This document shows, piece by piece, positions 35,938 to 45,061 of a stretch of 64,000 nucleotides of DNA. Position 1 is the first letter of the stretch; each line of letters begins with the position of its first letter. The stretch is from NCBI RefSeq assembly GCF_000379665.1, contig NZ_KB903369.1, positions 202 through 64,201 on the forward strand. Reading direction: 5' to 3'. The notes under the pieces are model-generated. The model was not told the DNA's origin. It searched no databases and saw nothing but the letters and a program-made list of their open reading frames with translations. This DNA comes from Butyricimonas synergistica DSM 23225 (GTDB lineage Bacteria; Bacteroidota; Bacteroidia; Bacteroidales; Marinifilaceae). The position numbers and the translations under genes were made by a program.

Positions 35938-37272
35938 ATGAGGAGAATGGTGAAGACTTTGTTTGTGTGGTTTGTGTTTGTGAGTGGCTGTTGTTCTTGT
36001 GTGCAGAAGGCAAAAGATATGGAGTTAGTGTTGCATTTGCCTATGGATTATTCTTTCGAGATTAGTTTGGAAACAGCGGATACTATTTTGAATTTAGTGG
36101 TGGATAGTACGAAGACGGCAGTAGCCCGCTTGCCGTTGGCGAACAGTTGTTACGGGCGATTGTGGGTGGGGGATAGGCATTTCCCCTTGTGGTTGGAGGC
36201 GAGTACATCGTTGGATGTCACGTTGGAAATGAACGTGCTCTATTTTAAAGAAAACTCCGAGAAAATCAATGCTTATTTGAACCGGAAATGGTATAATTCA
36301 ATCAATTTTCGGGATTATGGCATGGAAGATCTCTCTTTTCGGACTAAATTGGACAATATGGTGCAGGAACAGGAGCAGGTGTTGGACACGAGTGGATTTG
36401 ATCCGTTTTTCATGAATTTGGAAAGGAAACGCATGCTTTATGACCGGCGTTATGAGTTGGCTTCCAATATTGTTTACGGGGGACAAGGAGACCGGACACT
36501 TTCCGGGGATACATTTATGGAGTTGCGGGAAAGTTTGACGGAAGATTCTACCGCATGGGGTATATTGGAGTATGCGGAGTCTGTCCAACAAGCGATTCAC
36601 GTGTTGGCTCGGATGGAGGAGTCTTCTGTTAATTCGAAAACTTTGTTGATGAATGTATTGAAGATAGCGACGGAGAATCTGAAGGATATGCGGTTGATTG
36701 AATTTGTGGTGGCCCGGAGCGTGTTATCATACGTGAGGTCGCACGGGATGGAGGGAATAGAGGAGATGGAGCGTGTTTTTCAAGAACGTGTAAAACGGAC
36801 GGATTATTTGGCTGAATATAATCAATACATTGAACGAAACAAACCTTTGCTAAAAGGGCAACCGACTGTTCCTTTCACGTTTCAAGATGTAGAGGGGAAA
36901 GACGTGAGTTTATCTGATTTGAAAGGGAAGTATGTGTATATAGACGTGTGGGCAACGTGGTGTGGACCTTGTAATGCGGAGATCCCTCATTTGAAAGTGT
37001 TGGAGAAGAAATTGCATGGACGAAATATTTATTTCGTGAGTATTTCTTGTGATGAAAGTAAAGAAGCATGGTTGAAGTTTGTTAAAGATAAAAAGTTGGA
37101 TGGCATTCAGTTGATTATGGGAGAGGATCGTTCGTTTATGGAATCCATTCTTTGTAGTGGTATTCCTCGTTTCTTGTTGATTGACAAGGAGGGAAATTAC
37201 GTGAATGCGAATATGTCCCGTCCCTCGGATCCGAAGACGTTGGAGGTATTGGAGAATTTACCCGGGTTGTAA
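35938..37272 (+). CDS. TlpA-family thioredoxin with N-terminal extension, locus A
   Basis: 444 residues. The N-terminus has a signal/lipobox-like segment (V-S-G-C-C-S-C near residue 18-21). Residues about 25-300 are a beta-rich then helical region as in other Bacteroidota 'TlpA family' proteins (DUF4369-like). The C-terminal thioredoxin domain (about 305-444) has C342-G-P-C345, I-S-C-D-E-S and I-P-R-F-L-L-I-D-K-E-G. Gap of 33 bases to the preceding paralogue. It is the last gene of locus A; a terminator follows. Confidence 0.85.
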   Translation: MRRMVKTLFVWFVFVSGCCSCVQKAKDMELVLHLPMDYSFEISLETADTILNLVVDSTKTAVARLPLANSCYGRLWVGDRHFPLWLEASTSLDVTLEMNVLYFKENSEKINAYLNRKWYNSINFRDYGMEDLSFRTKLDNMVQEQEQVLDTSGFDPFFMNLERKRMLYDRRYELASNIVYGGQGDRTLSGDTFMELRESLTEDSTAWGILEYAESVQQAIHVLARMEESSVNSKTLLMNVLKIATENLKDMRLIEFVVARSVLSYVRSHGMEGIEEMERVFQERVKRTDYLAEYNQYIERNKPLLKGQPTVPFTFQDVEGKDVSLSDLKGKYVYIDVWATWCGPCNAEIPHLKVLEKKLHGRNIYFVSISCDESKEAWLKFVKDKKLDGIQLIMGEDRSFMESILCSGIPRFLLIDKEGNYVNANMSRPSDPKTLEVLENLPGL

Positions 37273-37299
37273 AACAGAATGCGTGCTTTTGACTGGTAT

Positions 37300-37345
37300 G
37301 GAGTCGTTCCGGTATGTTCCGGGGCGACTTCTTCTTGTTTCTTTT
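37300..37345 (+). terminator. Terminator at the end of locus A
   Basis: GAGTCG/CGACTT outer stem (37301-37306 with 37325-37330) with an inner CCGG/CCGG pair, followed by a T-rich tract; 28 bases after the stop codon. Confidence 0.6.
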
Positions 37346-37394
37346 GAATTAATTTCCGTTATTTGTGGTTGTTATCTTATATACAGGAAAGAAT

Positions 37395-38024
37395 ATGATT
37401 GCGAAAAAGGATATGGAATACTTTGTGACGCAAGCGCACCGGTATGGCGCAGTGGGGTTGATGCTTTGCAGTAGCGGGAATTTGTCTTGGCGGATCGGGG
37501 AGAAGGCTCTCGTTTCGGGGACGGGGTCGTGGCTGCCTGTTTTGACGGGGGAACGGGTGGCGGTATGTGATGTCGTGACAGGGTTGTCGGAGAATGGGGT
37601 GCGACCTTCCATGGAGAGTGTTTTTCACCTCGGGGTAATGCGGGAACGGGCGGACGTGAACGTGGTGTTGCATTTCCAGTCGGAGTACGCTACCGTGGTG
37701 GCTTGTATGAAGGAGAAACCGAAGAATTTCAACGTGACGCTGGAAGTGCCTTATCACGTGGGGGAGATCGCTGTGATTCCTTATTATTGTCCGGGTTCGC
37801 CGGAATTGGCACAAGCGGTTATCGAGGCGATGCGGGATCACGATGCCGTGTTGATGAGTAATCACGGGCAGGTGGTGTGCGGGAAGAATTTTGATGATGT
37901 GTTGCAGCGTGCCTTGTTTTTCGAGATGGCTTGTCGGATTATCGTGCAAAGTGGGGGAGCCTATGATGTACTTGGAGAGAAGGATGTGGAGGATTTGAAA
38001 AGATTACGTTTTAATTCTCGATAA
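37395..38024 (+). CDS. Class II aldolase/adducin-family protein with altered metal site
   Basis: Start at 37395 (M-I-A-K-K-D). 209 residues, the length of L-fuculose-phosphate aldolase. The fold motifs are in place: S-S-G-N-L-S, S-G-T-G, P-S-M-E74, V-L-H93-F-Q95-S, and S-N-H156-G-Q. Residues E74, H93 and H156 line up with FucA E73, H92 and H155, but the position of H94 holds Gln. The zinc site therefore has one altered ligand, so the reaction may differ from retro-aldol cleavage. It lies between loci A and B with its own upstream terminator, so it may be independent. Confidence 0.8.
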   Translation: MIAKKDMEYFVTQAHRYGAVGLMLCSSGNLSWRIGEKALVSGTGSWLPVLTGERVAVCDVVTGLSENGVRPSMESVFHLGVMRERADVNVVLHFQSEYATVVACMKEKPKNFNVTLEVPYHVGEIAVIPYYCPGSPELAQAVIEAMRDHDAVLMSNHGQVVCGKNFDDVLQRALFFEMACRIIVQSGGAYDVLGEKDVEDLKRLRFNSR

Positions 38025-38039
38025 TTATTTGCATCTTTG
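38009..38039 (+). promoter_or_regulatory. Possible promoter of locus B sigma gene
   Basis: TTTT (38009-38012), 19-base spacer, CATCTTTG (38032-38039): one mismatch in each box to the Bacteroidota consensus. It overlaps the end of the aldolase-like gene. Confidence 0.4.
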
Positions 38040-38081
38040 TATTAAAAAGACAGGAGTTTAGTTAGAATTGGCTGATGTAAT

Positions 38082-38645
38082 ATGGAGCATTTTATTGAAA
38101 ACGTGAACAAGAAACGGGAGGGGGCATGGAGTGAGTTGTACAGGAGGTTTTATCCTGCTCTTTGTAACTATGCCTTGAAGATCGTGAGAGATGCGGATGT
38201 GGCGGAGGATGTTGTTCAGGATTGTTTCATTAAAATATGGGATTCATATATTCAGTTTGAAGATGTGCCGTCATTGACGGCTTATTTGTTCCGTGCGGTG
38301 TACACCCGCTCACTGAATCTGGTGAGGGATCTGGGATATGCCCAAGGGTTGCACGAGAAATGGGGAGAAAAGATGCTGGAGGAACAGGAGGAGATGGATC
38401 CGGTGATCGAGATTGCGGTGGAAGAGGATGTCGTGAATAAGTTTTATGCTATTATAGATGAATTGTCCGAGCAACAGCGGGAAGTGGTGTTGATGAGCAT
38501 GGATGGAGCGAAGGTGAAGGAGATCGCGGAGAAGTTGCATATCAGCGAGAATTCCGTTAAAACTCAAAAAAAGAGGGCTTATGCTTATGTACGTGAGCGT
38601 TTGGGGGAAGGACTCGGGGCGATACTTTTCTTGTTATTCTCGTGA
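38082..38645 (+). CDS. ECF sigma factor of SusC/D locus B
   Basis: 187 residues. Sigma2 (about 12-80; E-L-Y-R-R-F-Y-P-A-L-C-N-Y-A, D-V-A-E-D-V-V-Q-D-C-F-I-K-I-W) and sigma4 (about 120-175; L-S-E-Q-Q-R-E-V-V-L-M-S, V-K-E-I-A-E-K-L-H-I-S-E-N-S-V-K-T-Q). Same family as the sigma factors of loci A and C, with little identity outside the core motifs, so each should recognise its own promoter and anti-sigma factor. fecR starts 98 bases downstream. Confidence 0.92.
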   Translation: MEHFIENVNKKREGAWSELYRRFYPALCNYALKIVRDADVAEDVVQDCFIKIWDSYIQFEDVPSLTAYLFRAVYTRSLNLVRDLGYAQGLHEKWGEKMLEEQEEMDPVIEIAVEEDVVNKFYAIIDELSEQQREVVLMSMDGAKVKEIAEKLHISENSVKTQKKRAYAYVRERLGEGLGAILFLLFS

Positions 38646-38742
38646 AAACTATTTTTTTCTTTCAAGATATCATTTTCTTTAAAAATTTTGTCACCCGTTT
38701 TTTTAAGTCATGTGTTCTTTAATTGAGAAGAAACATGAAATA

Positions 38743-39897
38743 ATGAAAGACTGGAAAAATATAGCGAGTCGATCCAAGCGGGTTACGGATTATCTGAAAG
38801 GACTTTTTTTAGAAGAAGAAAGTCCCGAAAGTACGTTCACGGGTGACCCGATGGAGGAACGGATTGTCGAACGACTTTCCCGGGCGGATTATTTGCGACA
38901 GAAACGGGAAGAGCAGCGGCGTTTTGATGCGGATGCGGCTTTCGGGAAGTTGAAGAGGCGTAATCGTCGTCGGGTGATGATCCGGGTAAGTTCCGTGGCG
39001 GCTTCCGCGGCAATTCTTTTAGGGGTGATCTGGCTGTTTCAGATGGAGCCGGAGTCCGTGAAGAATGTACCTTTGACGAAAAAGGTGATTGTTCCCGGGG
39101 AACGGAAAGCTGTGCTCGTGTTGAACGACGGGCGGGAACTCGATCTGAAAGAAACACGAGCCACGAGAATAGAAACCGCGGAAGGCGTGATTCATATCGA
39201 TTCGGTCGGGGTGATTCGTAGCGAGGAAAGCGGGGAGGGAGTTGCCGAGGATAGTTATAATAAATTGATTATTCCACGGGGAGGCGAGTATCATCTGGTT
39301 TTGTCGGACGGGACGAACGTGTGGTTGAATTCCGAGACGGAGTTGCGTTTCCCGATTCATTTCAAGGGAGATACCCGGCAGGTGTATTTGAAGGGGGAGG
39401 CTTATTTCGATGTAAAAACGAACTCGGGCAAGCCTTTTATTGTCAGTACGGCCGCGGGGGATGTGAAAGTACTGGGTACGGCATTTGACGTGGAGGTGTA
39501 CGACACGACGAGAATCGTGGCAACGTTGGAAAGAGGGGCAATCAGTTACGTGCATGAATCACAGCCGGAAATTGTGTTGCGTCCCGGGGAGCAATTGGCT
39601 TATAAGCTAGGGAATGACCAACCTCGCGTGAGTAAGGTGAACACGAGATTGTACACGGCTTGGAAAGATCATCTTTTCTGTTTCGAAGAGCAGCGATTGT
39701 CGGAAATCATGACGATTTTGGCTCGCTGGTATGATTTGAAAGTGCGATTCATGTCGGAAGAACTGAAAAGCGTGGAGTTGTCCGGAACCTTGGATAAGTA
39801 TGCGGACGTGAGCCAGTTATTGAGATTGTTTGAGTTAGGAACGAACGTGAAATTTGAAATAGAAGGTAATGTAGTGACTGTGAAAAAAGCAAAATAA
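38743..39897 (+). CDS. FecR-family anti-sigma factor of locus B
   Basis: Start at 38743 (M-K-D-W-K-N) chosen over 38710 because the next residues form the amphipathic helix expected. 384 residues with the membrane segment at about 79-100, FecR domain (about 160-270; L-I-I-P-R-G-G-E-Y, L-S-D-G-T-N-V-W-L-N-S-E-T) and DUF4974 at the C-terminus (about 305-384; W-Y-D-L-K-V, V-E-L-S-G-T-L). The basic stretch before the membrane segment (K-R-R-N-R-R-R) agrees with a cytosolic N-terminus. Confidence 0.92.
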   Translation: MKDWKNIASRSKRVTDYLKGLFLEEESPESTFTGDPMEERIVERLSRADYLRQKREEQRRFDADAAFGKLKRRNRRRVMIRVSSVAASAAILLGVIWLFQMEPESVKNVPLTKKVIVPGERKAVLVLNDGRELDLKETRATRIETAEGVIHIDSVGVIRSEESGEGVAEDSYNKLIIPRGGEYHLVLSDGTNVWLNSETELRFPIHFKGDTRQVYLKGEAYFDVKTNSGKPFIVSTAAGDVKVLGTAFDVEVYDTTRIVATLERGAISYVHESQPEIVLRPGEQLAYKLGNDQPRVSKVNTRLYTAWKDHLFCFEEQRLSEIMTILARWYDLKVRFMSEELKSVELSGTLDKYADVSQLLRLFELGTNVKFEIEGNVVTVKKAK

Positions 39898-39898
39898 A

Positions 39899-39944
39899 AA
39901 GGGATCGATACAGAGCGACCAAACCTTGAATCGAAACCCTTTTA
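39899..39944 (+). terminator. Hairpin between fecR and susC, locus B
   Basis: AAGGG...CGAT against ATCG...CCCTT (39899-39909 with 39930-39941) with an internal loop, followed by a short T run. Same position as hairpins in loci A and C. Confidence 0.5.
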
Positions 39945-39978
39945 TCTAAGTGTTAAACTTATAAAATCAAACAAAGTT

Positions 39979-42900
39979 ATGAAAAAAAATCCACCTAAAG
40001 TGTGGGTACGACCACATTGTGTCAAAAAAATTTCTAAAGTGATGAAATTGACTCTATTTTTTATGTTGTTTTTCTTTGTATCGGCTAGTGCCTTTACTCA
40101 GAAAGTGAATATCTCGGTGAAGTCAGATATGAGTTTGAACGAGGTATTGAAGCAGTTGAAAGATCAGTCGGGAATTCGTATCCTGTACGATGCGGGTAAA
40201 ACAAAACAAGTGCAGTGCCGCGAGATGAAGATTTCGGATATGGAGATTGCCGAGGCTTTGAAACAGATATTAAAAGACACTCGTTTCGAATTTTTTGAAG
40301 AGGGTGGCGTATATATCGTTCGGGAAATCGCCGTGCAACAGGCTAAGGTGGTTCGTATTGTCGGGAGAGTGACCGATGAGAAGAAACAGCCTCTGGCGGG
40401 TGTTACCGTGCAATTGAAGGGCTTCGCGATAGGTACGGCAACGAGTGGAGATGGAAATTATCGACTTTCGATTCCGAATGCCCCGGAAAAGTTTTCTTTA
40501 CTTTTCTCTTTTATCGGAATGGTAACGCAAGAAATTGCATACACGGGAAAAGACACGATCAACGTGGTGATGAAGGAAGACGTTGAAACGTTGGACGATG
40601 TTGTCGTGACGGGATACATGACTTTGGACAAGAGTAAATATGTCGGAGCGATCAATAAGGTGTATGCCAAGGATATTATGGTGCCGGGAGAGAGTACGAT
40701 CGACCAGATGTTGCAGGGTGTGATCCCGGGAATGTCCGTGCGGATTACTTCCGGATTGGTGGGTTCTACTCCTAAAATCAGGATTCGCGGTACTTCTACT
40801 TTGTTAGGTAGTCAGGATCCGGTGTGGGTGGTTGACGGAGTGATTCAGCGTGACCCGCAACCGTTGAGCCAGACGGATGCCGCTCTTTCGAGTGATCTGG
40901 ATAACTTGCGGGATATTGCGGCTAACGCGATTTCCTGGTTGAACCCGTCGGATATCGAGTCATTGACCGTGTTGAAAGATGCTTCGGCAACGGCAATCTA
41001 TGGTTCCAAGGCCGCGAATGGCGTAATCGTGATTAACACGAAGAAAGCACAAGCAGGTTCCGCCTCTCTTTCTTATTCGGGAAGTTTTACTATCGGGCAA
41101 CGTCCGCGTTACGGGTTGTACGATCGAATGAATTCACAGGAATTGATGCAGTTCTCCCGGGAAATGTACGAGGACCGCGTGCGTTATCCCAGTGCCGTGT
41201 TGCCCATTGGTTTTGCCGGGTTGGTGCAAAAATTGACGAACAAGGAGATTACTCATGAGCAACTGGTGGAGGAATATAATAAAATGGCAAATATGAATAC
41301 GGACTGGTTTGATATTTTATTCCGTAATTCATTCAATCACAAGCATTCATTGAGTATCACTGGTGGTTCGGAAAAAATTTCCAGCCGTGCTTCTATCGGT
41401 ATTTCCGAGGAGAAAGGGGAAGCCAAGGGGAACGAGGGGAAAACATTTACTGGTAGTTCAAATACCGTGTTGCAATTGATCCCGAATTTGAGAATCAGTT
41501 TGAACCTGAATGGAAGTTACCGTGAAATATTCGGTTTTGCTTATGAGGTTAGTCCTTTCAGTTATGCTTACAATACAGCACGGACAATTCCGTTGTATAA
41601 TGAGGACGGAACGTTATATTACCACGAGAAATGGGGAAATTCCAGCACAGCCATATCCGGAAAGAATTGGTACGGGTATAATATTTTGAACGAGATTGAT
41701 AACACGGGTAACGAGAACCGGACGAAAATGGTTTCTTCCAGCCTTGATCTTTCGTGGAAGATTTTGCCTTATCTGGAATACCAGGGATTGGTATCTTACA
41801 CTGTGAGTTCGTCGGAAATGAAATCTTATGCCACGGAGTATTCCAATTATATCACTTCTTTGCGGGGATACGAGATTGGGGAGGTTGCAGCGAATAGTAA
41901 AGAAGAGAGTATGACACGGCTACCTTTCGGCGGGTTGTTGGTTACGGAGAATGCCACGACGAATACGTGGTCATTCCGAAATAGCTTGGTATTTAATAAA
42001 TTGTTTAAAGAACGTCATAATGTGACGTTGCAAGTAGGATTGGAACTTTCTTCCAATACCTCTACGGGTTCGAGAAGTACGCGTTACGGTTATCTGCGTT
42101 ACCGGGGAGAGGCTTTTGCATCCCTTCCGACGACCTATACGACAACTTATAACAGTACTCCGCAATTGAATCCTCTGTTAGAAACGATGAGAACGGCATC
42201 GTCGGTAACCAACCGGGAGAATAATTACGTCAGCGAATTTTTGACGGCGGTGTATTCTTTTGATAATCGTTATGTATTGAATTTTAATGCCCGTCTGGAT
42301 GCTTCCAATCGTTTCGGGCAGGACAAGAACGATCGTTTCGAACCGACGTGGTCTATCGGGGGAAAATGGAGGGTCGGCAGTGAGCCGTTTACCCGGAACT
42401 GGAATTGGATGGAATCTTTGGATATATCCGGATCGTACGGGTATCAAGGAAATTCAGTGGAGGAAGTGTCTCCTTATCTGATCGCAAGGGATGGGGGATT
42501 AAGTTCATACTACAACCAGTACACGTTGAATATAAAATCTTTGCCTTATGAAAAGTTGGGTTGGGAGAAAACAAAATCATGGAATGCCAGTGTTGACCTT
42601 TCTTTCTTGAAGGGGCGGATGAATGTGGTATTCAATGCCTACGGTAAAAAGAGTGACGTGATTGCTTCCCGGCAGGTTCCGGGGGAAAACGGTATGTTGA
42701 ATTCTCAGATTTTCGGAACCCAAATGAATAATAACGGGTACGAGTTAACCGTTAATTTTATTCCTATCCGTACGGAAGATTTAACATGGTCATTCTCTGT
42801 GAATACCGGGAAGGTAAACAATAAGATTCAGAATAACGAGCGGGTAAACGTGTTGGAAGATTTCTTGAATGGTACAGCTATCATTGACGGGAAGGCATAT

Positions 42901-43563
42901 AATACGTTCTACTCTTATCAATTTAAAGAGTTGAGCCAAGAGAATGGAGAACCTCTTTTCTATAACATGGATATCGAGAAGACGAATGACTTTACTGAAT
43001 TCTTGGTGCGTAGCGGTAATTTTGATTCGGATTTCACGGGAGGTTTCAATACACAAGTGAGATACAAACGTTTATCGCTAACGATGCAATTTGCCATGCA
43101 GTTTGGGGGGCAAGATCGTTTGCCCGAATTATATTCCGGTAGTTTGAAAGGGGTTCCTGCGCCGCAGGAGAATGTTTCCCGCCAGTTGAAGAATCGTTGG
43201 CGGAAAGCGGGAGATGAAACTAATATCCCTGCCGTGCCGAATTATAATAGCGCAAGTACATCCGGATATGTACAGTTGCCGGTGTTATCGGGAACGAATA
43301 GTACAACTCCCTACGTAATGTATGCAAATTCAGATATCCGGGTGGCAGATACGGATTTGATTCGTTGCCGTCAGATTGCTCTTACCTATAACGTGAGTGA
43401 AAAGATTTTGAAGGCTCTTCACATGAAATATGCAAGCATCAGTTGGAGCATGAGCAATCCGTTTATGATCGCTTTCGATAAGGCATGGAAAGGTTTAGAC
43501 CCGGAAACGAAAGATTGGCCTGCTCGGAGGACGACCTCTCTTTCTTTGAATGTGACTTTTTAA
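39979..43563 (+). CDS. SusC-type TonB-dependent receptor with STN domain, locus B
   Basis: 1194 residues. Signal-anchor segment (about 22-40, ends A-F-T-Q), STN (about 42-115; L-N-E-V-L-K-Q-L, I-L-Y-D-A-G), regulatory-like beta domain (about 125-205; V-G-R-V-T-D-E-K-K-Q-P-L-A-G-V-T-V), L-D-D-V-V-V-T-G, plug (V-L-K-D-A-S-A-T-A-I-Y-G-S-K-A-A-N-G-V) and barrel with C-terminal N-V-T-F. Its plug sequence differs clearly from those of loci A and C, implying a different ligand. Confidence 0.95.
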   Translation: MKKNPPKVWVRPHCVKKISKVMKLTLFFMLFFFVSASAFTQKVNISVKSDMSLNEVLKQLKDQSGIRILYDAGKTKQVQCREMKISDMEIAEALKQILKDTRFEFFEEGGVYIVREIAVQQAKVVRIVGRVTDEKKQPLAGVTVQLKGFAIGTATSGDGNYRLSIPNAPEKFSLLFSFIGMVTQEIAYTGKDTINVVMKEDVETLDDVVVTGYMTLDKSKYVGAINKVYAKDIMVPGESTIDQMLQGVIPGMSVRITSGLVGSTPKIRIRGTSTLLGSQDPVWVVDGVIQRDPQPLSQTDAALSSDLDNLRDIAANAISWLNPSDIESLTVLKDASATAIYGSKAANGVIVINTKKAQAGSASLSYSGSFTIGQRPRYGLYDRMNSQELMQFSREMYEDRVRYPSAVLPIGFAGLVQKLTNKEITHEQLVEEYNKMANMNTDWFDILFRNSFNHKHSLSITGGSEKISSRASIGISEEKGEAKGNEGKTFTGSSNTVLQLIPNLRISLNLNGSYREIFGFAYEVSPFSYAYNTARTIPLYNEDGTLYYHEKWGNSSTAISGKNWYGYNILNEIDNTGNENRTKMVSSSLDLSWKILPYLEYQGLVSYTVSSSEMKSYATEYSNYITSLRGYEIGEVAANSKEESMTRLPFGGLLVTENATTNTWSFRNSLVFNKLFKERHNVTLQVGLELSSNTSTGSRSTRYGYLRYRGEAFASLPTTYTTTYNSTPQLNPLLETMRTASSVTNRENNYVSEFLTAVYSFDNRYVLNFNARLDASNRFGQDKNDRFEPTWSIGGKWRVGSEPFTRNWNWMESLDISGSYGYQGNSVEEVSPYLIARDGGLSSYYNQYTLNIKSLPYEKLGWEKTKSWNASVDLSFLKGRMNVVFNAYGKKSDVIASRQVPGENGMLNSQIFGTQMNNNGYELTVNFIPIRTEDLTWSFSVNTGKVNNKIQNNERVNVLEDFLNGTAIIDGKAYNTFYSYQFKELSQENGEPLFYNMDIEKTNDFTEFLVRSGNFDSDFTGGFNTQVRYKRLSLTMQFAMQFGGQDRLPELYSGSLKGVPAPQENVSRQLKNRWRKAGDETNIPAVPNYNSASTSGYVQLPVLSGTNSTTPYVMYANSDIRVADTDLIRCRQIALTYNVSEKILKALHMKYASISWSMSNPFMIAFDKAWKGLDPETKDWPARRTTSLSLNVTF

Positions 43564-43590
43564 CGAGTAGAACCGATAAACAATAAAGAA

Positions 43591-45033
43591 ATGAAAGAAA
43601 AAGTTTTATCAATAATATGTGTATTAGGAATCCTGATGGCTTCTTGTTCGGATTTCTTGGATTCCAAATCTCAGGATGAGGTGATACCTAAAACAACGAA
43701 GGATTTTCGCGAATTGTTATTAGGGTCGGGGTATCCTCAGCCCGGAGTGCACACTCATCCCATGGCGATCACCAGTTATATGGATGATGATGTTGATTGT
43801 GACGTGAATAACAATATGGCTGGTTCGAATCTTGTTAAGAATGTTTTTTCGGTTTACACGTGGCAACCTGATGCGGAAAAATACGAGTCGACGGTTATGA
43901 GCCCGGAATTGGCTTCCACTCCCTATTATGCTATGTACGAGCGAATCAAGGGTTGTAATGCCGTGTTGGATTATATCGATGATGCGATCGGTACCCAACA
44001 GGAGAAAAACCAGATCAAGGCGGAAGCCTTGGCAGTGAGGGCATTGTTTTATTTTTGGTTGGTGAATCTCTACGGGGAGCCTTACACGGAGAACCCGCGG
44101 GCGTTAGGGGTGCCCCTGAAACTTTCTTCTTCGGTAGAAGAAACTAGTATTGCCCGTACCACGGTAGAAAAGGTGTATGCTCAAATTTTGGAAGATTTGA
44201 ATAAATCGGCAGAATTCTTCGGGGAAGCGAGCCGTGTAACTACGGATTACAGAATCAATCGACCGACCGTGGAGATTCTTCTTTCGCGGGTGTATCTTTA
44301 CATGGGAAATTGGCAAAAGGCTGTGGAGGCGGCTACAGAAGCTATCCGGATAGGTGGAGAATTAACGAATTTGACCGCGATAGAAAGAGCGGGAGCTTTT
44401 GCTTGTACTAAATATTCTTCTCAAGAGGTCACTTGGGTGTATGGAGGTAGTGTGTCTACTTTTAAAATTGAAAGTGGTTTGAATATGTCTACCGAGTTAA
44501 GAACAGCTTATGGGGAGGATGATCGAAGAATGGATCTTTATTATTCGTATGATGCGGATAGAGGGCTGTATTACAATCAAAAGGAGGCTACATCGGCATT
44601 AGTGATAGAGGGAAATTCTCCAGGTTCGGCAATACGTATTTCCGAGGCTTATTTGAATCGGGCTGAGGCTTATGTACAATGGGAAAACAAGACTGCGGAG
44701 GCTTTGGCGGATTTGAATAAATTGCGTCGGAATCGTATCACGGATTATCAGGATGTATCCATCAGTGATCCCAAATTACTATTGGACGAGATTCGTTTGG
44801 AACGTCGTTTGGAATTTGCTTTGGAAGGACACCGCTGGTTGGATTTACGCCGTTACGGGATGCCTTCTATCAAACATACCTGGCTGCCAGGGGAAGGGAT
44901 GGCATTACAGACTTACGTGTTGAAGGAGAAAGATCCGATGTATACTCTTCCCTTGCCGGAGGCAGTCTTGAGTATCAATCCGGAATTGACTCAAAATGTT
45001 TCGGCTTATGAACCGGAAAGAAAAGCAGAATAA
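43591..45033 (+). CDS. SusD/RagB-type surface lipoprotein, locus B
   Basis: 480 residues, lipobox M-A-S-C (Cys 19). SusD features: D-F-L-D-S-K-S-Q-D-E-V-I-P near the anchor, helical repeats with A-E-A-L-A-V-R-A-L-F-Y-F-W-L-V-N-L-Y-G-E-P-Y, a R-P-T-V-E-I-L-L-S-R-V-Y-L-Y-M-G helix, and the C-terminal I-R-L-E-R-R-L-E-F-A-L-E-G-H-R-W-L-D-L-R-R-Y typical of the RagB/SusD family. 27 bases behind susC. Confidence 0.94.
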   Translation: MKEKVLSIICVLGILMASCSDFLDSKSQDEVIPKTTKDFRELLLGSGYPQPGVHTHPMAITSYMDDDVDCDVNNNMAGSNLVKNVFSVYTWQPDAEKYESTVMSPELASTPYYAMYERIKGCNAVLDYIDDAIGTQQEKNQIKAEALAVRALFYFWLVNLYGEPYTENPRALGVPLKLSSSVEETSIARTTVEKVYAQILEDLNKSAEFFGEASRVTTDYRINRPTVEILLSRVYLYMGNWQKAVEAATEAIRIGGELTNLTAIERAGAFACTKYSSQEVTWVYGGSVSTFKIESGLNMSTELRTAYGEDDRRMDLYYSYDADRGLYYNQKEATSALVIEGNSPGSAIRISEAYLNRAEAYVQWENKTAEALADLNKLRRNRITDYQDVSISDPKLLLDEIRLERRLEFALEGHRWLDLRRYGMPSIKHTWLPGEGMALQTYVLKEKDPMYTLPLPEAVLSINPELTQNVSAYEPERKAE

Positions 45034-45061
45034 AATTATGAATGATTAAAAGAGATTCGTT

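Noticed and set aside
24108-37272. Polysaccharide utilisation locus
   Set aside because: SusC/SusD are present, but there are no glycoside hydrolases, lyases or hybrid two-component regulators; receptors have STN domains with sigma/FecR instead.
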